A DNA stretch of 64,000 nt from Planctomycetota bacterium. GTDB lineage: Bacteria > Planctomycetota > UBA1135 > GCA-002686595. This document shows, one piece after another, positions 1 through 10,856 of the stretch (positions are counted from its first letter, which is position 1; the number at the start of each line of letters is the position of its first letter). The notes beneath the pieces are model-generated. The model was not told the origin of the DNA. It ran no database searches and saw only the letters and a list, made by a program, of their open reading frames with translations. The translations under genes and the position numbers were made by a program. The DNA lies in NCBI GenBank assembly GCA_023150475.1, contig JAKLKU010000014.1, positions 96,955-160,954 of the forward strand. The letters run 5' to 3'.

Positions 1-624
1 GAACGCGCTCCACGCGACGACTGCGGCGAACACGCTGACGAATCCGGCGCCGAACCCGGGCGCGCCGGCGAATCCCGAAGCGAACTCGAATGCGACCAGC
101 GCGACGAGGCCCGCGCAGAGAGCCGCAGCGATGCGCACGACGGCGCGAGCACGTTCGATCGCGGGCTCGAGCCGGGTGCGCGCGGCACGGCCGCCGTCTG
201 GCGCCGTGCGCGCGAAGCGCTGGAAGACCTCGGGTTCCACGTCGCGGAAACCGCTCGACCAGAGCACCGCGCCGAGCACGAGCTTCGCGAAGCACGGATT
301 CGTCGCGCCGAACGTCGTCGCTTGCACGCCGGCGCGCCATTCGGGCTCGTCCGGCGCCGCGCCGGGCGGCGTGCGGTCGGCGAAGACCTGGCCGAAGTGC
401 GCGATCGAGATCGCCGTCCACTCGTGCTCGTCGGTCGGATCACGGGGATCGAGCGGCCAGACGAGCAGCACGAGCCACGCCGCGAGCGCGCCGAGGCTCG
501 CGACGGCGAGCCGCGCGGCGCAACGCCGCCGCGTCCCACCCGCCGGTGCGCCGACGCGCGAACGCGCATCCGCCGCCGGTGCGTGGGGCTCGTGGGACTC
601 CGCCGTCGCCATCCGCGCGAGCAT
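1..624 (-). CDS. Membrane protein, GT-C glycosyltransferase-like, 3' end off the window
   Basis: An open frame runs from an ATG at 624 to the left edge without a stop (208 codons visible); a second in-frame ATG lies at 612. A basic, Ala/Pro-rich N-terminus is followed by a hydrophobic segment near residues 40-56 (VASLGALAAWLVLLVWPL), a soluble stretch containing DEHEW, then a second hydrophobic segment after the basic RARAVVRIA (about residues 160-180). An acidic loop after the first membrane helix and VRIAAALCAGLVAL further on resemble PMT/ArnT-type GT-C lipid-linked sugar transferases. That resemblance is by eye; the product is incomplete and the donor or acceptor cannot be named. It is divergent from the PadR gene. 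Confidence 0.55.
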   Translation of the reverse strand, partial: MLARMATAESHEPHAPAADARSRVGAPAGGTRRRCAARLAVASLGALAAWLVLLVWPLDPRDPTDEHEWTAISIAHFGQVFADRTPPGAAPDEPEWRAGVQATTFGATNPCFAKLVLGAVLWSSGFRDVEPEVFQRFARTAPDGGRAARTRLEPAIERARAVVRIAAALCAGLVALVAFEFASGFAGAPGFGAGFVSVFAAVVAWSAF

Positions 625-669
625 AACGGGCGCGGACCGCCGCGAAAGTCGGCGCTACCCCTTGACGGG

Positions 670-698
670 CTAGGGGAGTGGGCCGAGCATTCCCCTAG
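670..698. promoter_or_regulatory. Candidate PadR operator overlapping a -35-like element
   Basis: A perfect 8-bp inverted repeat, CTAGGGGA at 670-677 and TCCCCTAG at 691-698, lies 31 bp before the PadR start. A TTGACG hexamer at 662-667 could be the -35 element, so a dimer bound here would cover the core promoter. PadR-family repressors usually bind inverted repeats at their own promoters; the assignment is inferred from position and symmetry only. The PadR gene itself has GGAGG at 719-723, five bases before ATG 729. Confidence 0.45.
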
Positions 699-728
699 AC
701 GAACAAGGGGACTCCCCCGGAGGCCACG

Positions 729-1097
729 ATGATGGACGAACGCTTCGCACTGTTGCCTGGGACGCTCGAGCTGCTCGTGCTCAAGACGCTCGCACGCGGC
801 GAGCAGCACGGCTACGCGATCGCGCGCTCGATCCAGGAGAAGAGCGCCGACGTGCTGCGAATCGAAGAAGGCTCGCTCTATCCCGCGCTCCATCGCATGG
901 AGCGCCGCGGTTGGATCGACGCGGAATGGGGGCCGTCGCAGACGAATCGGCGCGCGAAGTACTACTCGCTCACCAAACTCGGCCGTGAGGAGCTCAAGGC
1001 TCAGGCCGACACGTGGGCGAAACTATCCGGCGCGATCGAAGCGGTGCTCGAAGCGCGCGCGAGCTTGCGCGCCGGCCTCGCGAGCGGCGGAGCGTGA
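729..1097 (+). CDS. PadR-family transcriptional regulator
   Basis: This 122-residue protein has the standard short PadR layout: an N-terminal winged helix (LLVLKTLARGEQHGYAIA, then SLYPALHRMERRGWI and the wing with RRAKYYSLTKLGREEL) and a single C-terminal helix for dimerisation. The start has GGAGG five bases upstream and matches the family N-terminus. The family represses transporter or stress genes and is released by small ligands or kinases. The next gene starts one base after its stop, so the regulator and the ADOP-prefix protein are almost certainly cotranscribed, and a self-regulating palindrome lies upstream. In Acidobacteria and relatives PadR genes often precede ADOP permeases, which fits the prefix domain found next. 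Confidence 0.93.
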   Translation: MMDERFALLPGTLELLVLKTLARGEQHGYAIARSIQEKSADVLRIEEGSLYPALHRMERRGWIDAEWGPSQTNRRAKYYSLTKLGREELKAQADTWAKLSGAIEAVLEARASLRAGLASGGA

Positions 1098-1098
1098 C

Positions 1099-2703
1099 GT
1101 GGGCGGCTTCTTCGAGAGCTTGGGCCTCTTCTGGCGAGCGCCCGATCCGCGGCCGAAGCGCGAGATCGACGGCGACATCGAGGAGGAGCTCGCATTCCAC
1201 CTCGCCGAGCGCGAGCGCGAGAACCGCGCCGCGGGAATGAGCGCCGAGGAGGCGCGCGCCGACGCCGAGCGCCGTTTCGGCGACCTCGAGAAGATCCGCG
1301 GCGAATGTCGCCGCGTGCAGATGGGGGAACGCATCGTGTTGCAACGTCTGAACTTCGTGTTGCTGCTCGTGCTCGCGGGCGGCGTGGGCTTCTTCGCTTG
1401 GAACTCGTACGCGGCGCAGCGCGACTCGCGTTACTTGATCGAGCGCATGCGCGCCGAGGTCGCGCAGTTGAACGCGGCGCTCGCGGAGCGCGGCGCCGCG
1501 GACGAGGGGACCGCGTCGACCGGGCTTGGCTCGCAGGTCGCGTCGATCGGCCCCGGCCGTCCGAGTCTCGCATCCGATGCGTCGGGGCTCTCCATGTCGG
1601 ACGGGATGCTCGTGCAGAAGCTCGGCCGAGTCGATTCCGGTGCTCGGTCCGCTCCCCCCGAGGAGGAAACGGCCGACGAGATGTGGAACCACCGCTTCAA
1701 CGAGCACCGCGACGACTGGCGCCACGGGCTCGCGGTCGCGCAGCGGCTCGCCGACGAGTGCTCGTGCGAGCGCGCGGTCGAGGTACTCGACGTGCTCTAC
1801 GGCACGCTGTCCGTGCCGCACAAGGAGCAGCTCTTCAAGCCGTTCGTGTTCCACGGGGGCAAGCCGTGCGCCCTGCGCGTGCTGCACCTCGGCGCGACCG
1901 ATCCGGAGCCGTCGGTGCGCGCGCGAGCCTACTCGTACCTGCGCGACTACGCGTTCCGCGACTTCGGAGAGGACTACGAAGGCTACCTCGCGTGGTACCG
2001 CGACTGGAGTCCGCGCGGCCTGCAGGAAGTGTTCTACGGCAACGCGAGCGCCTTCCTCGAACGCGTGCGCGCCGCGTCGGGCGCCGAGTTGGCTCAGTAC
2101 GTTCGCCAGTGGCGCGCGCTCGATTTCCGCGCGGCCGAAGCAGCGGGCGCGGACCTGGTGCAGACGTTCCGGCTCGGCGGCGCGGTCGAGCTCGCAGCGG
2201 GTTGGATTCGTTCGACCGATGTCGAGACGCGTTTGACCGGCCTCGAGTGGCTCGCGCGGCTCGATCCGACCGAGGCCGAGCTGCGAGAGCACGTGCTCCC
2301 GATCGTTCGCGGCGGCGCCGAGGTTCCCGCCGACGTGTTTGCGTCCGCCTGCGGCGTGTTCGGCAGTCCCGAACGGGCCTGGGCCGTTCCCGAACTGCTC
2401 GCGGCGCTCGAGGACAGCTTCGAACTCGGCATCGCGAATCAGCGCGTCGCGGGCTTCACACGCGCGCTCGCGCGGGCGCGCGACCCACGCGCGACGCCGG
2501 TGCTCGTCGCGTGCATCGTCGCGGACGACACGCCGTTGACGATCGAAGGCATCGGCTCGAACGGACTGCAAGAGCTCACCGGCGTCGCTTACGACCGTGC
2601 GCACGACGGCGCTTGGTGGCGCGCGTGGTGGGAGAAGAACTCCGGCAACTTGCCCGAGCCGATCCGCGGCACGCCGTTGCCGGTGATCACGTTGCGCAAG
2701 TAG
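1099..2703 (+). CDS. Membrane protein: ADOP permease prefix domain fused to HEAT-like domain
   Basis: GTG 1099 starts one base after the PadR stop and gives 534 residues. Residues 1-75 match the prefix domain of acidobacterial duplicated orphan permeases: an acidic IDGDIEEELAFHLAERERE, then GMSAEEARADAERRFGD. There is no FtsX/MacB permease after it. Instead a single membrane helix (LNFVLLLVLAGGVGFFAW) is followed by a coiled-coil-like segment, a low-complexity linker and about 340 residues of helical, HEAT-like sequence ending in AWWRAWWEKN, a motif I associate with HEAT domains of planctomycete proteins. The C-terminal part should be outside the membrane. The function is unknown; it may be a sensor or accessory protein controlled by the upstream PadR. 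Confidence 0.75.
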   Translation: MGGFFESLGLFWRAPDPRPKREIDGDIEEELAFHLAERERENRAAGMSAEEARADAERRFGDLEKIRGECRRVQMGERIVLQRLNFVLLLVLAGGVGFFAWNSYAAQRDSRYLIERMRAEVAQLNAALAERGAADEGTASTGLGSQVASIGPGRPSLASDASGLSMSDGMLVQKLGRVDSGARSAPPEEETADEMWNHRFNEHRDDWRHGLAVAQRLADECSCERAVEVLDVLYGTLSVPHKEQLFKPFVFHGGKPCALRVLHLGATDPEPSVRARAYSYLRDYAFRDFGEDYEGYLAWYRDWSPRGLQEVFYGNASAFLERVRAASGAELAQYVRQWRALDFRAAEAAGADLVQTFRLGGAVELAAGWIRSTDVETRLTGLEWLARLDPTEAELREHVLPIVRGGAEVPADVFASACGVFGSPERAWAVPELLAALEDSFELGIANQRVAGFTRALARARDPRATPVLVACIVADDTPLTIEGIGSNGLQELTGVAYDRAHDGAWWRAWWEKNSGNLPEPIRGTPLPVITLRK

Positions 2704-2719
2704 ACGGGAGGAAGAATCG

Positions 2720-4042
2720 ATGCTCGCAGCAGTCGCGCTTGGACTCGTGCTCGCTTCGTCGGTCGGCGGTGACAAGCCGCTCGCCGCTGCCGACGCGAAG
2801 AAACTGCGGCAGACCTTCACAGAGGCGCTCGCCGACTCGACCGGCAAGAGCGATGCGAAGGCGCTCGCGCTCGGCAAGTCGCTCGGCGCGAAACATCCGT
2901 GGCGTGAGCTCGCAGACGCGTTGCGCGCTGGCCCAGTCTACGACGCGAAGAGCACCAAGCCGCGCAAGGTCGGCAAGGAGCAGGAGAAGTTCACCGAGGT
3001 CGGCAGCACGACGGTCGGCTTCAGCTTCGAGTGCGATGGGCTCGTCCTGCGCTACGCGGTCGACGTGCCGTCGGGTTACGACGCGAAGACGCCCGTGCCG
3101 TTGCTCGTCGATCCCGGCCACGGCTCGGGCGCGGACGATGACGACCGCGGCAAGGCCGGGTTCCTCGAGTACTTCCGCAACCAAGCGAACGAAGCGCAGT
3201 TGCGCGATTGGCTGATCGCACGCACCGAGATCGTCGAGCAGATCGGCGCGGACGGCAAACGCGGCTCGAAGCCCGAGGATCAAGTCGCGAAGGCGTTCGC
3301 TGCGTTCCTGCGCGACGTGTCGAGCCGTTTCGCCGTCGATCCCGACCGCGTGTACGTCGCCGGGCTCTCGCAGACCGGATTCTGGTCGTGGTACCTCGGC
3401 CGCGCGTTGTCCGATCGTGTCGCCGGACTCGCGCCGCTGTCGGCGGTGACGTGGCAAGTGAACGCGTACGTCGAGAACTTCACGCACGTGCCGATCTACG
3501 TGCTCCACGGCGAGAAGGATCCGATCTGCAAGGTCGAGCAGCCGCGCGCGACGTGCGCTGCGCTCGAGAAGCTCGGGTTGCGCGTGAAGTACGACGAGAT
3601 CGCTGGCGCGGCGCACGACTTCGCGGTGTTCGGCGAACTCGATCGCGCGCTCGCCTGGCTCGCGGCGTTCCCGCGCGAAGCGCATCCGCGGCGGATCGCG
3701 AGGCACTACCTGACGCTCGAGACGCCGTGGTGTCATTGGCTGCGTGTGGACGAGCTCGAGAAGCCGGGCGACGGGCGCGCGGGCTCGAAGCCCGTCGCCT
3801 TCGTGGAAGCCGCGAGCGACGGCCAGCGGATCACGGTGACGTCGCGCGGCGTGAAACGGCTCACACTCGTGCTCGATCCGGAGCTCGTCGACCTCGCCGC
3901 GCCGCTCGAAGTGCTCTGGAACGGCAAGACCGTGCACTCGGGCATCGTCGCGGCGGACTTCGAGACGACGCTGGGCGTCGCGCTCGAGAAGGCCGACTGG
4001 CAGGCGCTCTACGCGGCGAAGCTCGAGCTCCGCGCGCCGTGA
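2720..4042 (+). CDS. Secreted alpha/beta hydrolase (PHB-depolymerase/esterase-like)
   Basis: ATG 2720 follows GGGAGGA at 2706-2712 and yields 440 residues. A short hydrophobic N-terminus (about 1-17) looks like a signal peptide. The hydrolase fold spans about residues 110-330: a strand with DVPSGYDAKTPVPLLV, the nucleophile elbow GLSQTG with Ser217, an acid in HGEKDP (Asp267) and the histidine in GAAHDF (His299). The elbow is GxSxT rather than the usual GxSxG. A beta-rich C-terminal domain of about 110 residues follows. A helical N-terminal segment (20-90) precedes the catalytic fold. The substrate cannot be read from the sequence. It lies 16 bp after the ADOP-prefix gene and may share its transcript. 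Confidence 0.8.
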   Translation: MLAAVALGLVLASSVGGDKPLAAADAKKLRQTFTEALADSTGKSDAKALALGKSLGAKHPWRELADALRAGPVYDAKSTKPRKVGKEQEKFTEVGSTTVGFSFECDGLVLRYAVDVPSGYDAKTPVPLLVDPGHGSGADDDDRGKAGFLEYFRNQANEAQLRDWLIARTEIVEQIGADGKRGSKPEDQVAKAFAAFLRDVSSRFAVDPDRVYVAGLSQTGFWSWYLGRALSDRVAGLAPLSAVTWQVNAYVENFTHVPIYVLHGEKDPICKVEQPRATCAALEKLGLRVKYDEIAGAAHDFAVFGELDRALAWLAAFPREAHPRRIARHYLTLETPWCHWLRVDELEKPGDGRAGSKPVAFVEAASDGQRITVTSRGVKRLTLVLDPELVDLAAPLEVLWNGKTVHSGIVAADFETTLGVALEKADWQALYAAKLELRAP

Positions 4043-4076
4043 GCGCGATCCGAACCGTACGGTTGGGTGCCGTCGG

Positions 4077-5654
4077 TCAGCGTTTGCCGTCGTCCTGCGC
4101 GCGGTCGAGCTCGAGCTGCAGCGCGACGTACGTCTTGTCGTTGATCGCCCCGCGGTCGCGGAGCTCGAGCAACGCCCGCTCCTGCGACGCGTGCACCTCG
4201 CGGCGCACTTCCGCGGAGACGGCGACGCGTTCGGCGGCTTCCTTCTGCTGCGCTGCATCGCTCGCGGTCAGCGCAGCGAGCTCGTCGCTCATCGCGGAGC
4301 GGAACCGGTAGACCGCGATCGGGCAACTGGTCTCGGAACAGTACGCGTCGAGCCGCGCGATGCCAGCCGACAGGATGCGTTCGCGCGCGAGCGAGAGCTC
4401 GTGCTCGTCGGCGTCGTCCTCCCGCAGACCGAGCGCGTGCACCAACGGCTGCAGCGTCAGGCCCTGCGCGAACAGCGTCACCAGGATCACGATCAACGTG
4501 CACGCGACGATCACGCGTCGGCCTTCGAAGGGCGTGCCGTCCGCGAACGTCGCGGGCACGGCGAGCGCCGCGGCGAGCGACACGGCGCCGCGCACGCCGC
4601 ACCACGAGACGATCGTCACGTTGCGCCACGGCGGCAGCCCGCCTTCGCGCTCGCGCAATTTCGGCGCGACGAGCAACGGCAGGTACGCGCCGGGGAAGCA
4701 CCACACGAAACGCGCAACGATGCACACCAGCGCGATCACGAGGCCGGCGATCAGCACGTGCCGATCGCCGACCGGCGAGAGCTCGTGGACCAACCACGGC
4801 GTCTCGAGCCCGATGTAGACGAAGCAGAAGCCGTTGAAGAGGTACGTCAGCAGGTCCCAGGCGGAGTAGAGCTCGACGCGGCTCTTCGCTTCGACGTCGT
4901 GGATGCGCCAAGCGACGACGAAGCCCGCCGCGACGACCGCGAGCACGCCGGACACGTCGAGCTCGTAGGCGATCACGAACGCGAGGTAGGGCGCGAGCAG
5001 CGAGAGCGCGAAGAGCGCCTTGGTGTCGCGCACGAGCTTGTTCGCGAGCGCGAACAACGCACCGATGCCGAGCCCGATCGCGACGCCGAGCCCCGCGACG
5101 CGTGCGAACGAGAGCGTGACTGCGCCGGCGTCGAACACGCCGGAGACGAGCACCGCCAGCGCGAGTTGCACCCCGACGAGGCCGGTGGCGTCGTTGACCA
5201 GGCTCTCGCCGCCGAGGATCGCCGTCATGCGGCGCGGGACGCGCAAGCGCTCGATCACGGCTTGGGTCGCGACGGTGTCGGTCGGCGAGACGATCGCGCC
5301 GAGCAGGAAACACGCCGCGAGCGGCAGTTCCGGCAGGAAGACGTGCGCGGCGAAGCCGACCGACACGATCGTCAGCGCGACGAGTCCGATCGCCAGCATC
5401 AGGATCGGCCGCAGCCAACGGCGGAAGTCGAGCCACGACGTGTGGAACGCGTCGGAGTAGAGCAGCGGCGGCAGGAAGCCGACGAGCACGAGCTCGGGAT
5501 CGATCTCGATGTGTTCGAACGGCCCGAACTCCGCGACCAACACGCCGGCGAGCGCGAGCAGGATCGGCGCCGGCGTGCGCAGCCGCGGCGCGACGATCGT
5601 CACCAACGCGACGACGCCGAGACCCGCCGCGAGCAGGAGCAACGACTGCGACAT
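4077..5654 (-). CDS. CPA1-family Na+/H+ antiporter
   Basis: This 525-residue polytopic membrane protein belongs to the NhaP/NHE-like cation:proton antiporters. About twelve membrane segments fill residues 1-410. The ion-binding core is visible as SPTDTVAT (Asp126, unwound helix) and GGESLVNDATGL (Asn154-Asp155, the electroneutral ND pair). A charged cytoplasmic tail of about 110 residues follows, rich in Glu and Arg and probably regulatory. It converges with the hydrolase gene, 34 bp away. The ND rather than DD pair predicts 1:1 exchange. Whether it works with the sodium or proton cycle of the complex I block downstream is only inference. Confidence 0.92.
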   Translation of the reverse strand: MSQSLLLLAAGLGVVALVTIVAPRLRTPAPILLALAGVLVAEFGPFEHIEIDPELVLVGFLPPLLYSDAFHTSWLDFRRWLRPILMLAIGLVALTIVSVGFAAHVFLPELPLAACFLLGAIVSPTDTVATQAVIERLRVPRRMTAILGGESLVNDATGLVGVQLALAVLVSGVFDAGAVTLSFARVAGLGVAIGLGIGALFALANKLVRDTKALFALSLLAPYLAFVIAYELDVSGVLAVVAAGFVVAWRIHDVEAKSRVELYSAWDLLTYLFNGFCFVYIGLETPWLVHELSPVGDRHVLIAGLVIALVCIVARFVWCFPGAYLPLLVAPKLREREGGLPPWRNVTIVSWCGVRGAVSLAAALAVPATFADGTPFEGRRVIVACTLIVILVTLFAQGLTLQPLVHALGLREDDADEHELSLARERILSAGIARLDAYCSETSCPIAVYRFRSAMSDELAALTASDAAQQKEAAERVAVSAEVRREVHASQERALLELRDRGAINDKTYVALQLELDRAQDDGKR

Positions 5655-5699
5655 GCGCGGAGTCTAGGGACGAGCTCGCGCACCGACGAGCGTGTCGGC

Positions 5700-5731
5700 G
5701 CGCCGAGTTCGCGGGTGTGCGAACTCGGCGC
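5700..5731. terminator. Strong hairpin between DHOD-like gene and antiporter gene
   Basis: The arms 5700-5712 (GCGCCGAGTTCGC) and 5719-5731 pair perfectly over 13 bp around a six-base loop GGGTGT. It lies 60 bp after the stop of the DHOD-like gene and 46 bp before the antiporter start, both on the minus strand. There is no U-tract on either side, so it may act as a weak intrinsic terminator, a transcript 3'-end stabiliser, or an attenuator for the antiporter leader. Confidence 0.55.
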
Positions 5732-5790
5732 TCGAGATCCGTGGGCGCCGGGCACGACGCCCGCACGCAGGAACGGAGTCGCCGACGACG

Positions 5791-6789
5791 CTAGTGCACG
5801 AGCCGCGCGTAGCCCTGCAGGATCTTGACGTAGTTCCCGCGCTCGTAGTTCTCGGGGTTCGGGCTGCGCGCGAGGTTCATGCTCCCCTTCGCCTGCGCGA
5901 GCGAGTCGTACTCGTGTTCGACGAGCCAACGTTCGAGCTCCGCGCGGACCGCACGGATGTGCTCCGGCCCGCGTTGGAGCAGCGCGGACACCATCTGGAC
6001 GCCGTCGGCGCCGGCCATCACGGCCTTCAGCGCGTCGGCCGCGGTGTGCACGCCGCCGCTCGCGGCGAGCGAGACGTTCACGCGGCCCGAGAGCAGCGCG
6101 AGCCAACGCAGGCGGATCAAGAGCGCCGGCGAGTCGGTCAGGCGCAGCTTGAGCGACACGTCGAGCTCCTCGAGGTCGATGTCGGGCTGGAAGAAGCGAT
6201 TGAAGAGCACGAGGCCCTTGGCGCCCGCCTGCTCGAGCCGTCGCGAGAGGTGCGTCAACGTCGTCCAGTACGGCGAGAGCTTGACCGCGCACGGCAGCTT
6301 CGTCTCGCGCACGACGTGCTCGACCATGTGCACGACGCCGTTCTCGACTTCGATCGAAGTGAGCTCGGGATCGTGCGCGACGGCGTAGACGTTGAGCTCG
6401 AGCGCGTCGGCGCCGGCCTGTTCGATCAACTTCGCGTAGCGCAGCCAACCGGAGTCGGTGTGGCCGTTGAGCGACGCGATCACGGGGATCTTCAGCATCC
6501 GCTTGAGCTTCGAGATCTGCTCGAGGTACGCGTCGGGGCCGAGCACGAAGTCGTGGGGCCGCGGCAAGTAGCTCGTCGCTTCCGCGAAGGACTCGCCGTG
6601 GGTGCTGATGAACTCGTGCGTGCGATTCTCGAGCGCGAGCTGCTCCTCGAAGAGCGAATGCATCACGATCGCGGCGGCGCCGGCGTCCTCCGCGCGGCGC
6701 GCGAGGTCGAGGTCGTCGCAGATCGGCGACGCGCCGACCATCAACGGATGGGGGAGCTTCAGACCGAGGTACGTCGTCGAGAGGTTCAT
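5791..6789 (-). CDS. Dihydroorotate dehydrogenase-like flavoprotein
   Basis: This 332-residue TIM-barrel FMN protein belongs to the DHOD-like family commonly encoded beside nifJ. The N-terminus carries LSTTYLGLKLPHPLMVGASP; barrel strands with FMN-contact features follow (PVIASLNG, ALELNVYAV, AVKLSPYW, ASGGVHTAADALKAVMAGAD). ATG 6789 is two bases after the nifJ stop, so translation is coupled to it. True pyrimidine DHOD partners are absent here. Because of its constant linkage with pyruvate:ferredoxin oxidoreductase in bacteria, a redox role with ferredoxin has been presumed for the family; the substrate is not known to me. Confidence 0.9.
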   Translation of the reverse strand: MNLSTTYLGLKLPHPLMVGASPICDDLDLARRAEDAGAAAIVMHSLFEEQLALENRTHEFISTHGESFAEATSYLPRPHDFVLGPDAYLEQISKLKRMLKIPVIASLNGHTDSGWLRYAKLIEQAGADALELNVYAVAHDPELTSIEVENGVVHMVEHVVRETKLPCAVKLSPYWTTLTHLSRRLEQAGAKGLVLFNRFFQPDIDLEELDVSLKLRLTDSPALLIRLRWLALLSGRVNVSLAASGGVHTAADALKAVMAGADGVQMVSALLQRGPEHIRAVRAELERWLVEHEYDSLAQAKGSMNLARSPNPENYERGNYVKILQGYARLVH

Positions 6790-6791
6790 GG

Positions 6792-10460
<3,669 letters not shown>

Positions 10461-10856
10461 GGAAAGAACCTCCAGCGCTCACTTCGCAAGAATCGGGCTC
10501 TCAGCGCGCTCCAACGAAGTGCGCAGAGCCCCCGGTCCCTTCTGCGCAGACGGCGCGCGAGGCCCTGCTCCTTCGCCGCACGTCCTCCGCCGGCGAGTGC
10601 GTCGCACCGGCGAATCCGTCCGCCGACGCGTGCGGCGCACTCCGTAGAAGGGCGCAGGCCGAGCGGGCGTCGCCCGTATTCCGTGCGCGTGCTTTCGACT
10701 TCAACCTACGCCGCCTGACGCGACGGTGCGTCGTCACCGACGTCCCACGGGACTCGGGCGGCGCCTCGTCTCGACCGACTCCCGAGACGCCGGCGGACGC
10801 CGCCGAGCTCCGGGCAAGACGGGCAAACGACCGCAGCGCGCACGCGAGGCACACGC
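10461..10856. promoter_or_regulatory. Divergent promoter region between nifJ and korA
   Basis: These 396 bp separate the divergently transcribed nifJ and kor-nuo operons and must hold both promoters. I see GGAGG for the nifJ TTG start at 10469-10473 and GAGG for korA at 10846-10849. An inverted repeat CGTCTCG (10767-10773) / CGAGACG (10783-10789) lies about 70 bp before korA. No convincing -10/-35 pair, riboswitch or open frame with family features is visible. Confidence 0.5.

Noticed and set aside
4053..4064. Perfect palindrome AACCGTACGGTT between convergent genes as a terminator
   Set aside because: It has no loop and no U-tract; it could be chance or a protein site, not enough to annotate.
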